A stretch of DNA of 64,000 bases, from assembly GCA_030698405.1 (NCBI GenBank), contig JAUYMU010000137.1, positions 30,008 through 94,007 on the forward strand, written 5' to 3'. The notes beneath the pieces are model-generated. The model was not told where the DNA came from, searched no databases, and saw only the letters and a program-made list of their open reading frames with translations. Positions 50,335 to 59,020 of the stretch are shown here, piece by piece. This DNA comes from Bacteroidota bacterium (GTDB lineage: Bacteria > Bacteroidota > Bacteroidia > Bacteroidales > Prolixibacteraceae). A program made the translations under genes and the position numbers. Positions within the stretch are counted from its first letter, which is position 1, and the number at the start of each line of letters is the position of its first letter.

Positions 50335-53300
50335 ATGATTAGTGTGAAATCAGTGATCAGGGTAACGATAAAGGCGATCATTTGGATCGCCCTTATCTTT
50401 GTGCTTTTATTTCTGACCATTGCCTTACTTATTCAAAAACCTTCCATTCAAACAAAGATCGTTCAGTTTGCCACTTCCTTTATCAGCAACAAAACCAATA
50501 CAAAGGTTGAGATCGGTAGTGTGAGTATTGCATTTCCAAAAACAGTAGTTATTGAGGGACTTTATCTGGAAGACCTCAATCAGGATACTATGATTTATGC
50601 CGGAAAAGCGAAGGTGAACATTGCACTTTACGACCTGTTAAAAAGTAAAATTGCCATCAGTTCGTTCGGTCTGGAAAATGCAACTGTAAAACTTCACAGC
50701 ACCCTGGCAGACCCGCTGTTCAATTACAACTTTCTGCTTACCGCATTTGGCGACACAACCTCGAAAGCAAAATCAGATACACTTTCAGCATCAAAATGGA
50801 CATTCAGTCTCGATGAAATTGAGCTTGAAAACATACGGTTTACCTACCACGATGAATATGCTGGAATGAATGTTTTCGCCGGAATAAAAAGTGCAGAAAT
50901 CGCCGTAGATATTCTTGATCCGGGAAAATCGATTTACCAATTCGACGAAATGGTTGTAAATGGATTGACTGCAATTGTCAGAAGAATTAATTCCGGGAAT
51001 ATTTCAGCAGGCAATCCTGAAAGCGTTTTGCCCAGAATAGTCGCGAATAATATTCAAATCGGCAATTCCACCATCAGCTTTGCCGATTCAATTGGAAATC
51101 TGTCGGTGAATGCCATTCTCAGCGAGTCGGAACTGGAAAATTTTTCCATCGACTTGCAAACGGAGCTTTTGAACATTGAATCGATCAACCTTGCGAAAAG
51201 TCAAATCCGGTATCACGACTTCAAATCTGAAATCCCATTGGGTTCAGTTGTTGCAACTTCAGAAAACAACTGGCAGGTTTCGGTTAAAAGTATTGAAATG
51301 CTCGACAATGTGTTTGTTTATAAAATCGGCAATAATCCTGAAATAAAAGGTTTGTTCGATCCTAAAAATTTAAATTTCAATCATTTGGATCTCGAAGCGA
51401 CCGATTTCTTTTATTCATCGGTACTGACAAAAGTATCGGTCAAAGAATTCAGTGCAATCGATCAGAATAACTTCGCGTTCACCCATCTTGAAACCGATTT
51501 CAGTATGGATGCAAATTCCATTACCACCAACAAGCTGAAATTCACCACTGCCAATTCCAGCATTAACGCTGATTTTAATATCCGGTTTAAGTCTCTGAAC
51601 ACATTGATTGAATCACTGGAATTCATCCACATGGATTTGACACTTCGGAATTTACGCTTCAGAAATTCCGATCTGCTTTATTTTAATCCTGAATTGATTG
51701 CACAGCCTTTCTTTAAAAACCGGTCGAACATCACAACCGCTTCAGGAAAAGTAAATGGATCGCTGAAAAATCTGAAGGCGAAAAACCTGACAATAAAAAC
51801 AGGTGAAAACACCATTTTAAAAACCGATTTCATCATCAAAGGTTTACCTGATTATGAGACTGCATTTTACGATTTCCCTAATCTGAGCCTCATTTCAGGA
51901 AAGAAAGATTTGGTAATGATGGCCGGCCCGTACCTTCCCGACAGCATCGGAATTCCTGAAAATATCAGTTTGGATGCGGTCTTCAAAGGCAGAATGAAGG
52001 AGTTTGAAACCACCGCGAATATGACCAGCAGTTTTGGTGATGCAAATATTATTGCATCCATTGATCCGGCTGAAAATTTCAGCGGCAAAGTAATCATGAG
52101 CAGTCTGGATATTGGCCGGTTTTTAAAAGATACTGTTCTATATGGACCGGTATCGTTAACCGGTGAAGCCGACGGGCAGGGACTGGACATGAATACGATC
52201 AAGGCAAAAATCAAGGCTGAGGTAACAGAACTATACCTAAATAACTACACCTATCACAACCTGAACATGGATGGCACGGTGAACGGCAAACAATTCGAGG
52301 GGAAAATAAATCTGGACGACGAAAACATGGTATTCGATTTCGACGGTTTGGTGAACTTAAACCCGGATCAGGAACAGTATAAATTTAAGCTGAACGTGCT
52401 GGGGGCAGACCTTAAAAAACTAAAATTAACCGAAGCCGATGTGCAGATAAGTTTTATTTCGGCAGCCGATTTAAAAGGCGGATCGGTTGACAAGATGAAC
52501 GGAACGGCTGGAATCAACAAGATTATAGTTGCCCGCGGAGGAAAAAAATACTTACTCGATTCGTTTTTAACCGCTTCGGTAAACGAACCAAACAAAAGCG
52601 AAATCAATGTCAGCAGCTCGCTCATCGACATCAAATATTCAGGCACGGTCTCTCCTATTGCCCTGCCTGCTTTGCTCAATCAATTCATAAACAATTATTT
52701 TCCGCTATCCGATTCAATACAGCAAGTAAAGAAAGGCGACCAGTCGAATTTCAATTTCGAGATACAATTTCACAACCATCCCATTCTCTCGAAAGTGCTT
52801 TTGCCTGAACTGCTGGAATTCGAACCGGGAATCATTAAGGGAAGTTTCGATAGTCAGAAAAGCGAACTGAAGCTGAATGCATCAATGAAAAAAATTGTTT
52901 ACGGAACGACAGAAATTAAAGATTTTGTAGTGGATGTAAATTCAGACAACACAGCTCTGAATTACAAATTTTCAAGCGCTGCCATTTCGAACTCACAAAT
53001 AAGCCTGGACAATTTTTCGCTGGATGGAAAACTTGCAGACAACATACTGTTTGCAAATGTCTCCTCAACCGATGGCAAAAAGAAGAAGCTGCTGATGATG
53101 TCGCAGATGACAAAGAACAATGGAAATTACAAGCTGACACTCGATCCGAAAGAATTTTATCTGGTGAACAAGCAATGGAATATTGCTGCTGATAATTCAA
53201 TTGAATTTGGAAATCAGGGATTCAGGATACACAAATTTTTCTTTGATCATGCCGAAAGTCAAATTAACGTCGCCTCGGTTCACGATCGGTTCAACGATGA

Positions 53301-55323
53301 TCTGATCGTTGAGATCATCAATTTCAGGCTCGACGACATTTCAGGAATAATTGAAAAAGATACCGCCATGGTGAAGGGAACTGTTGACGGAAGTGTAATG
53401 CTTAAACGGGTTGCCGAATCGTATGGATTAATCTCGGATATAGAAATCAATAACCTGATTGTGAAAGAAGTTCCAATCGGCAATTTATCGTTACAGGCAG
53501 AGCGGTCGGAAGCAAATAAATTCGATATTGACGTGACTTTGTCAGGCCCCGATAACAATCTTACCCTGAGCGGTCATTTCATCCCGGATGGCGTTGCGAA
53601 TGCGATCAACATAAAAACTGAAATTCAATCGCTTTCGATGAAAACCATTGAAGCTTTTTCGATGGGTCAGATTAGCGAAGCAGACGGAACGCTCACCGGA
53701 AATTTTTCAGTTAAAGGTACAACTGCAGCGCCTGAACTTACAGGCGAACTGGTTTTCAACAATGCGTTCATGAAACCTTCTTTCCTGAACAACCGTCTGG
53801 AAATTAAAAACGAAACGATTCAACTGAAGAAGGATGGAATCTATTTCGACTCATTCACCATGTTGGATGGCAATCAGAATACGGCGATCATTGATGGTTC
53901 TGTTCAGATGAATCAATTTTCGGATTTCGTTTTCGCTTTACAGGTCAATACCAACGATTTTTTGCTGTTCAACACAACGGCAAAAAATAACAAAGAATTC
54001 TTTGGGCGGATGGTTGTTGACAGCAAAATAAATGTAACCGGCCCAATGAGCCTTCCGGTTGTAAACGCAAGGGTGACGATGAAAAAAGGCTCGAACTTTA
54101 CATTTTCAGTTCCTGAAGACAAACTGACCACCGACAAGGGGGAAGGTGTGGTTGAATTTGTAAATAAAATGAAATTCCACCCGATTTTAACCAGAGGCGA
54201 TAGAAAAGGTGGACAAATCACCGGCACGTCTGGCTATGATATCTCCTCCATTATTTCAATCGACAAGGAAGCAACGCTCCGTTTGTTAATGGATCCGGCT
54301 TCCACCGACTCATTGGTAGTCCGGGGCGATGCTGCATTAAGCTTCACCATGGATCAAAGCGGAAAAATGAGCCTTACCGGCGCCTACAATTTAAGTGACG
54401 GAAGTTACCTGGTATCGTTGGAGTCGGTCATCAAAAAGAAATTTGCCATTAAAGCGGGAAGCACGATTATCTGGAACGGTGATCCGATGGATGCCAATAT
54501 ATCGATCGATGCAATTTATACCGTTCGGGCTTCGCCAATCGACCTTGTTGCCGATCAAATATCCGGGTTAAGTGATGTTGACAAGGGCGGCTATAAACAG
54601 CGATACCCATTTTTGGTTTTGCTGAAACTTCGTGGCGAAATTTTACATCCTCAAATTAGTTTCGAAATACAATTATCGCCCGAAGACAAAGGAATATTGG
54701 GTGGCGCTGTGAATCAGAAACTAAACATGCTGAATGTAGATGAATCGGCATTGAACAAACAGGTTTTTGCTTTACTGGTATTGGGTCGGTTTACCCAGGA
54801 AAATCCTTTTCAAACCGAATCTGCCGGTGGAACTTCCACCATCATCCGGTCAACTGTAAGTAAATTTTTATCGGCACAATTAAATCAGCTGAGCTCCAAA
54901 ATGATTCCCGGAGTGGAGTTGAATTTTGACATACAATCGTACGACGATTATCAGACCGGAAGCGCAAAAGGAAGAACGGAAGTGGAGATTGGTGTCAAAA
55001 AGCAACTCTTCAACGAGCGATTGTCGGTAGAATTGGGTGGTTCAGTTGATGTTGAAGGAGATCAGGCCAAACAAAATACGGCAAGCGAAATTACCAGTGA
55101 TGTAACCATCGAATATAAACTGAACAAGGATGGCACTTTCAGGATGAAAGGTTTCAGGCACAATCAGTACGAAGGCGCCATCGAAGGTCAATTGGTCGAA
55201 ACCGGTGTTGGTTTGGTATATGTACGCGATTTCAATAGCTGGCGGAGATTTTTCAAACCGTACAAAAGACAGCCCCCTAAATCCCCCGAAGGGGGACTTT
55301 TAGAGACCCTCCCTGACAAATAA
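50335..55323 (+). CDS. tamB: Translocation and assembly module protein TamB
   Basis: 1662 residues. An N-terminal membrane anchor (AIIWIALIFVLLFLTIALLI), then a very long periplasmic beta-taco repeat region, ending in the TamB (DUF490) domain with SDGSYLVSLESVIKKKFAIK, GSTIIWNGDPMDANISIDAI and LGGSVDVEGDQAK. TamB bridges the two membranes and helps lipid transport or outer-membrane protein assembly. Its last 17 residues (PPKSPEGGLLETLPDK) are encoded by a palindromic repeat that is absent from other members. The next gene, TamL, starts 1 base after its stop. Confidence 0.93.
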   Translation: MISVKSVIRVTIKAIIWIALIFVLLFLTIALLIQKPSIQTKIVQFATSFISNKTNTKVEIGSVSIAFPKTVVIEGLYLEDLNQDTMIYAGKAKVNIALYDLLKSKIAISSFGLENATVKLHSTLADPLFNYNFLLTAFGDTTSKAKSDTLSASKWTFSLDEIELENIRFTYHDEYAGMNVFAGIKSAEIAVDILDPGKSIYQFDEMVVNGLTAIVRRINSGNISAGNPESVLPRIVANNIQIGNSTISFADSIGNLSVNAILSESELENFSIDLQTELLNIESINLAKSQIRYHDFKSEIPLGSVVATSENNWQVSVKSIEMLDNVFVYKIGNNPEIKGLFDPKNLNFNHLDLEATDFFYSSVLTKVSVKEFSAIDQNNFAFTHLETDFSMDANSITTNKLKFTTANSSINADFNIRFKSLNTLIESLEFIHMDLTLRNLRFRNSDLLYFNPELIAQPFFKNRSNITTASGKVNGSLKNLKAKNLTIKTGENTILKTDFIIKGLPDYETAFYDFPNLSLISGKKDLVMMAGPYLPDSIGIPENISLDAVFKGRMKEFETTANMTSSFGDANIIASIDPAENFSGKVIMSSLDIGRFLKDTVLYGPVSLTGEADGQGLDMNTIKAKIKAEVTELYLNNYTYHNLNMDGTVNGKQFEGKINLDDENMVFDFDGLVNLNPDQEQYKFKLNVLGADLKKLKLTEADVQISFISAADLKGGSVDKMNGTAGINKIIVARGGKKYLLDSFLTASVNEPNKSEINVSSSLIDIKYSGTVSPIALPALLNQFINNYFPLSDSIQQVKKGDQSNFNFEIQFHNHPILSKVLLPELLEFEPGIIKGSFDSQKSELKLNASMKKIVYGTTEIKDFVVDVNSDNTALNYKFSSAAISNSQISLDNFSLDGKLADNILFANVSSTDGKKKKLLMMSQMTKNNGNYKLTLDPKEFYLVNKQWNIAADNSIEFGNQGFRIHKFFFDHAESQINVASVHDRFNDDLIVEIINFRLDDISGIIEKDTAMVKGTVDGSVMLKRVAESYGLISDIEINNLIVKEVPIGNLSLQAERSEANKFDIDVTLSGPDNNLTLSGHFIPDGVANAINIKTEIQSLSMKTIEAFSMGQISEADGTLTGNFSVKGTTAAPELTGELVFNNAFMKPSFLNNRLEIKNETIQLKKDGIYFDSFTMLDGNQNTAIIDGSVQMNQFSDFVFALQVNTNDFLLFNTTAKNNKEFFGRMVVDSKINVTGPMSLPVVNARVTMKKGSNFTFSVPEDKLTTDKGEGVVEFVNKMKFHPILTRGDRKGGQITGTSGYDISSIISIDKEATLRLLMDPASTDSLVVRGDAALSFTMDQSGKMSLTGAYNLSDGSYLVSLESVIKKKFAIKAGSTIIWNGDPMDANISIDAIYTVRASPIDLVADQISGLSDVDKGGYKQRYPFLVLLKLRGEILHPQISFEIQLSPEDKGILGGAVNQKLNMLNVDESALNKQVFALLVLGRFTQENPFQTESAGGTSTIIRSTVSKFLSAQLNQLSSKMIPGVELNFDIQSYDDYQTGSAKGRTEVEIGVKKQLFNERLSVELGGSVDVEGDQAKQNTASEITSDVTIEYKLNKDGTFRMKGFRHNQYEGAIEGQLVETGVGLVYVRDFNSWRRFFKPYKRQPPKSPEGGLLETLPDK
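55270..55305. repeat. GC-rich palindromic repeat inside the 3' end of tamB
   Basis: AGCCCCCTAAATCCCCCGAA then GGGGGACTTTT. An inverted copy lies at 55401-55428, inside the 5' end of tamL. Together they could fold the mRNA at the gene junction. Confidence 0.75.
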
Positions 55324-55324
55324 A

Positions 55325-57691
55325 ATGATTGACAAGAAGATGATAAAATTTTCACACATAGAAAAAATGATCATAAAAAAACTGAAAGCGCTGCTTTTCT
55401 TAAGCCCCCCTTGGGGGGTTTGGGGGGCCGTTCTCCTTTTGGCATCATGCAGCGGTACACGGCATTTACCCGATGGTGAAAAGCTTTATACCGGTGCAGA
55501 AATTAAACTGGAATCAGCTGAACACGTAAATAAAAAACAAATCAAAGCTGCGGCCGCAGGTGCTGTGCGCCCGCTACCGAACAAAGGATTTTTTGGTATT
55601 CGACCTAAATTGTGGATGAACAATCTGGCCGGACCCGAGCCCAAAACCAAATTGGAGAAGTGGCTGAAGAAAACAGGCGAACCCCCTGTACTCATGAGTA
55701 GCGTTAAACCAAGTGTTACCGCCGAAATAATTGATGCCAGACTTTTTAACATGGGGATATTCAGGAGTTTTACTGAATACAAAACCGAAGATAAAAAGAA
55801 TAGCGCCAAAGTAATTTACACCAGTCATTTGCACAAACCATACGTGGTTAAAGAGCTGCTTTATAATATTTCAGATGACAGTGTAAGTCGTTTAATTCTG
55901 CTGGAAAAAGACAAAACACTGATCAAGCCCGGTGATGATTATAATCTCGACGCCTTGAAAACCGAACGGATGCGAATCGACGCTTTCCTGAAAAACAAGG
56001 GCTATTTCTACTTCAATCCCGATCATTTGCTTTTCAAAGCCGATACTTCGAACATCAATCAGGATGTTTCGTTCACATTGACTTTAAAAGACAGTATCCC
56101 GGTTGATGCCCTGACTGTTTATCACATCAACAATGTGCATGTCAATCAGAACTATTCCTTGAATGAAAGACGATCACAAAATGCGCAAGACACGATTGTA
56201 GTAGGTGATATCGTATTTTTTGGGAGAGAAGAACGAATGGCGATCAAACCAAAGGTACTTTCAAAATCAATTTACCTGCGAAAAAACGATGTCTTTTCAA
56301 GGCAAAACCACATCATCACGCTGAACCGTTTGATGTCGATGGGGAATTTCAAACTGGTACAGGTGAACTTTGCCGAAAACAATGATTCAGGGCCGGGATT
56401 GCTGGATGTAAATATCCTGATGACACCCATGCCCAAACGAACATTCAGGGCTGAATTTGATCTGGTTTCAAAATCGAATAATTACGCAGGACCGCGAATG
56501 AATATGAGTATCCTGAACAGAAATACCTTTGGCGGGGCAGAATTGTTAAATCTCAATCTGGCCGGATCATTTGAAGCACAAATAGGTAACAAGAATGAAA
56601 ATTTGTATTCCTATTCCTACAATCCACAGGTTGAACTGACATTTCCACGCTTTATTCTTCCGTTTAATATTAAAGGTTCGAGCAGTTTTTACGTTCCAAA
56701 AACACGATTATTACTCTCCTACAACTACTTAAAACGAGTTAATTATTTCGACATGCGTACTTTTAAGTTCGTATATGGTTTTAAGTGGAAAGAAAATATC
56801 AGGAAAGAACATGAATTGAATCCAATTGACATCAGCTATACCCAAATCGGGAACAAATCAACGACATTCACTGATTTGCTCGAAGCAAACCCTTTTCTGA
56901 AAAAAAGCTATGAAGAGCAGTTTATTGCCGGAGGCAGTTATTCGTTTACCTACAATGAGCAAATGCTGACCGGGAAAAAACTGCAATCCTATTTTCAAGG
57001 CAACTCAGAGCTTGCCGGTAATGTTTTTTCACTGGCAAACGGTATTTTCGGCAACAAAGTATCGTCAGAAAATCCTTCAAAAGTGGTTGGCTCAATCTAT
57101 TCGCAATACGCAAAACTCAGCCTCGATGGACGCAGTTATCTCAACTTCAAGGACAAAAACAAACTGGCCATGCGGGTTTTTGCCGGAGTAGCCCAACCAT
57201 TCGGGAATTCTTCCGTGATGCCTTATATCAAGCAGTTCTTCTCCGGAGGACCAAACAGTATCCGTGCTTTTCAGATTAATTCTGTTGGTCCCGGAACATA
57301 TTTTCAGGATACAGGCAAAAGAGGCTTTTTGCAAATGGGAGGCGATGTAAAACTGGAAGCAAATGCAGAATACCGCTTTGGCATTTACAGCTTCTTCAAA
57401 GGAGCTTTGTTTGTCGATGCCGGAAATGTGTGGTTGCTTAAATCAAATCCGGCCAATACCGGAAGCCCGTTCATGTTTTCCAAATTTATGAACCAGATGG
57501 CCGTTGGCGCCGGAGCAGGGATAAGAATCGACGTTTCCTTTTTCATCTTGCGCTTCGATCTGGCCATGCCACTGCGAAAACCCTGGCTCGAAGAAAACAA
57601 CCGCTGGGTAACCAACGAAATCAACTTCGGAAGCTCTGCCTGGAGAAGCGACAATTTGGTTCTGAATGTGGCGATTGGATATCCTTTTTAA
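55325..57691 (+). CDS. tamL: TamL: lipoprotein BamA/TamA-family outer-membrane protein
   Basis: 788 residues (an ATG at 55367 gives a typical signal). Lipobox LLASCSG, then POTRA-like modules with PYVVKELLYNISDDSVSRLI and a C-terminal 16-strand barrel of the Omp85 type (FFSGGPNSIRAFQINSVGPG, the conserved barrel motif, and AIGYPF at the end). Bacteroidota use lipidated TamL in place of TamA, paired with TamB as here. The region just before the lipobox (SPPWGVWGA) is encoded by an inserted palindromic repeat. Confidence 0.92.
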   Translation: MIDKKMIKFSHIEKMIIKKLKALLFLSPPWGVWGAVLLLASCSGTRHLPDGEKLYTGAEIKLESAEHVNKKQIKAAAAGAVRPLPNKGFFGIRPKLWMNNLAGPEPKTKLEKWLKKTGEPPVLMSSVKPSVTAEIIDARLFNMGIFRSFTEYKTEDKKNSAKVIYTSHLHKPYVVKELLYNISDDSVSRLILLEKDKTLIKPGDDYNLDALKTERMRIDAFLKNKGYFYFNPDHLLFKADTSNINQDVSFTLTLKDSIPVDALTVYHINNVHVNQNYSLNERRSQNAQDTIVVGDIVFFGREERMAIKPKVLSKSIYLRKNDVFSRQNHIITLNRLMSMGNFKLVQVNFAENNDSGPGLLDVNILMTPMPKRTFRAEFDLVSKSNNYAGPRMNMSILNRNTFGGAELLNLNLAGSFEAQIGNKNENLYSYSYNPQVELTFPRFILPFNIKGSSSFYVPKTRLLLSYNYLKRVNYFDMRTFKFVYGFKWKENIRKEHELNPIDISYTQIGNKSTTFTDLLEANPFLKKSYEEQFIAGGSYSFTYNEQMLTGKKLQSYFQGNSELAGNVFSLANGIFGNKVSSENPSKVVGSIYSQYAKLSLDGRSYLNFKDKNKLAMRVFAGVAQPFGNSSVMPYIKQFFSGGPNSIRAFQINSVGPGTYFQDTGKRGFLQMGGDVKLEANAEYRFGIYSFFKGALFVDAGNVWLLKSNPANTGSPFMFSKFMNQMAVGAGAGIRIDVSFFILRFDLAMPLRKPWLEENNRWVTNEINFGSSAWRSDNLVLNVAIGYPF
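55401..55428. repeat. GC-rich palindromic repeat inside the 5' end of tamL
   Basis: AAGCCCCCCTTGGGGGGTTT then GGGGGGC, the reverse complement form of the repeat at 55270. It codes for part of the signal peptide without breaking the frame. Confidence 0.72.
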
Positions 57692-57722
57692 TTATTTTTG
57701 TCGGAACAATTATATCAATGTC

Positions 57723-57929
57723 ATGAAAGTACTATTAGATATACCCGACAACAAGGCTGCCTCTCTGATGGATGTACTGGGAAGCATTTCATATTTAAAA
57801 GCAATGCCAATTACTGAAGCCAAAGCATTGTTATTAGAAGAATTAAAAGAGGCTGTAGAAGAAATGAAGCTGATAAAGGCAGGTAAAAAAACAGCCCGTA
57901 ACGCTGAAGATTTTTTAAATGAGCTATAA
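57723..57929 (+). CDS. Type II antitoxin
   Basis: 68 residues: MKVLLDIPDNKAASLMDVLG opening and a Lys/Glu helix (LLLEELKEAVEEMKLIKAGK) ending in AEDFLNEL. It overlaps the toxin gene by 11 bases, the usual antitoxin-toxin arrangement. The ATG at 57723 is chosen over an upstream frame inside tamL. Confidence 0.82.
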   Translation: MKVLLDIPDNKAASLMDVLGSISYLKAMPITEAKALLLEELKEAVEEMKLIKAGKKTARNAEDFLNEL

Positions 57930-58248
57930 CGTAAAGTCTATTGCTGTTTTTGAGCGGCAAGCGAAAAGGCTAATTCGCAAATATGCCTCACTGAAAAATG
58001 AGCTTTTGGAACTGGTGCAAAATCTCAAAGAGAATCCGGAACAAGGAATAGCATTGGGAAATCATTGTTTCAAAATCCGAATTGCTGTCGCATCAAAGGG
58101 CAAAGGGAAATCAGGCGGAGCAAGAATTATCACGAACTTTGCAGTTTCTAAAAACACGGTTTATCTGCTTTCAATTTACGATAAGTCTGAAAAAGACAAT
58201 CTTACCGATAGAGAATTGAATGAACTTCTACAATTTATTCCTGAATAA
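57919..58248 (+). CDS. RelE/ParE-type toxin
   Basis: 109 residues with the fold pattern of RelE-like mRNA interferases: FERQAKRLIRKYASLKNELL, the ALGNHCFKIRIAV strand, GARIITNFAVSKNTVYLLSI and YDKSEKDNLTDRELNELL. Target presumably ribosome-bound mRNA (family knowledge). Complete, so the module is probably functional. Confidence 0.85.
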   Translation: MSYNVKSIAVFERQAKRLIRKYASLKNELLELVQNLKENPEQGIALGNHCFKIRIAVASKGKGKSGGARIITNFAVSKNTVYLLSIYDKSEKDNLTDRELNELLQFIPE

Positions 58249-58307
58249 ATCTTAACGCTTCAATACAAAATACAAAACAACCATTATCAAAGCATGGGAG
58301 GTATTTC

Positions 58308-58694
58308 ATGGAAAAGTTGAAAAATATAAAAATTGAAAAAGTTTGGTTCGATGATGACAACATCTACATCCAAACAAATGATGGAACAGAAAAAAGCCAC
58401 CCGCTGCGTTGGTTCGACAGGTTGTGGAATGCTACCCCCGAACAACGTGAACAATATGAATTAAGCACTTGGGGTGATTCTATTCATTGGCCGGAACTGG
58501 ACGAGGACATGAGTCTCGAAGGCTTCTTCACTTACAACAAAGACGAAACAGAAAAAGAGCAAAATGAGGTATCGCGTGTTTTTCGGCAGTTTCCTGCAAT
58601 AAATATTACACGGTTTGCCGAACAGGTTAAAATAAACCGCAGTCTTTTGGCAAGCTATGTTTGTAACGAAAAAAAAACCATGAATCAAGAATAA
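58308..58694 (+). CDS. DUF2442 plus helix-turn-helix protein, C terminus frameshifted
   Basis: 128 residues. DUF2442 (KIEKVWFDDDNIYIQTNDGT, SHPLRWFDRLWNATPEQREQ) and then an HTH-like end (INITRFAEQVKINRSLLASY). Full-length relatives continue to an IEEALHQLGxxLL tail; that tail is present out of frame at 58693-58755 (KKQIEEALHQLGKDLLAVKL). A nine-A run at 58669-58677 and a TGA account for the loss. Often an antitoxin-like regulator in this phylum. Confidence 0.78.
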   Translation: MEKLKNIKIEKVWFDDDNIYIQTNDGTEKSHPLRWFDRLWNATPEQREQYELSTWGDSIHWPELDEDMSLEGFFTYNKDETEKEQNEVSRVFRQFPAINITRFAEQVKINRSLLASYVCNEKKTMNQE

Positions 58695-58755
58695 AAAACA
58701 AATTGAAGAAGCCTTGCACCAGCTTGGGAAAGATTTGTTAGCGGTAAAATTATAG
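58693..58755 (+). pseudogene. Out-of-frame C-terminal tail of the DUF2442 protein
   Basis: Reads KKQIEEALHQLGKDLLAVKL and stop, the expected end of the upstream HTH domain. The frame is one base off the upstream gene and the connecting stretch contains a TGA, so at least two changes separate them. Confidence 0.7.
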
Positions 58756-58830
58756 TAACCGATGCACCTCAAAAAAACCTTAGTAACGTAGATCAGCCCC
58801 CAAACCTTAACCTTATTAGCCTTATGCTAG

Positions 58831-58878
58831 AACTTTCCCAAAGTTTTTTAAGTATGAATAAACTTTGGGAAAGTTTTT
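58831..58878. terminator. Terminator hairpin, same stem as at 40453
   Basis: A perfect 16-bp stem (AACTTTCCCAAAGTTT) with a 13-base loop and a T-run. It ends the DUF2442 unit, just before operator site 16. Confidence 0.85.
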
Positions 58879-58899
58879 AACAATAGATTAAAGGGAAAC

Positions 58900-58964
58900 C
58901 TGTGAATGATGTAACTCTTTTCAAATGTTGTGTAAGATTTAAAGGTTGCTGACTCATATCTTTA
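58900..58964 (+). promoter_or_regulatory. AraC-type direct-repeat operator plus promoter, site 16
   Basis: Half-sites at 58904-58915 (GAATgaTGTAAC) and 58925-58936 (AATGttGTGTAAG type, core TGTAAG), 21 bp apart. The -7 box TATCTTTA is at 58957-58964. It drives the P-ATPase at 59021. Confidence 0.83.
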
Positions 58965-59020
58965 TATTTTTGCAAATAATCATACATACCCGGCCTGCCG
59001 TGCAACAATCAAAATAATAT

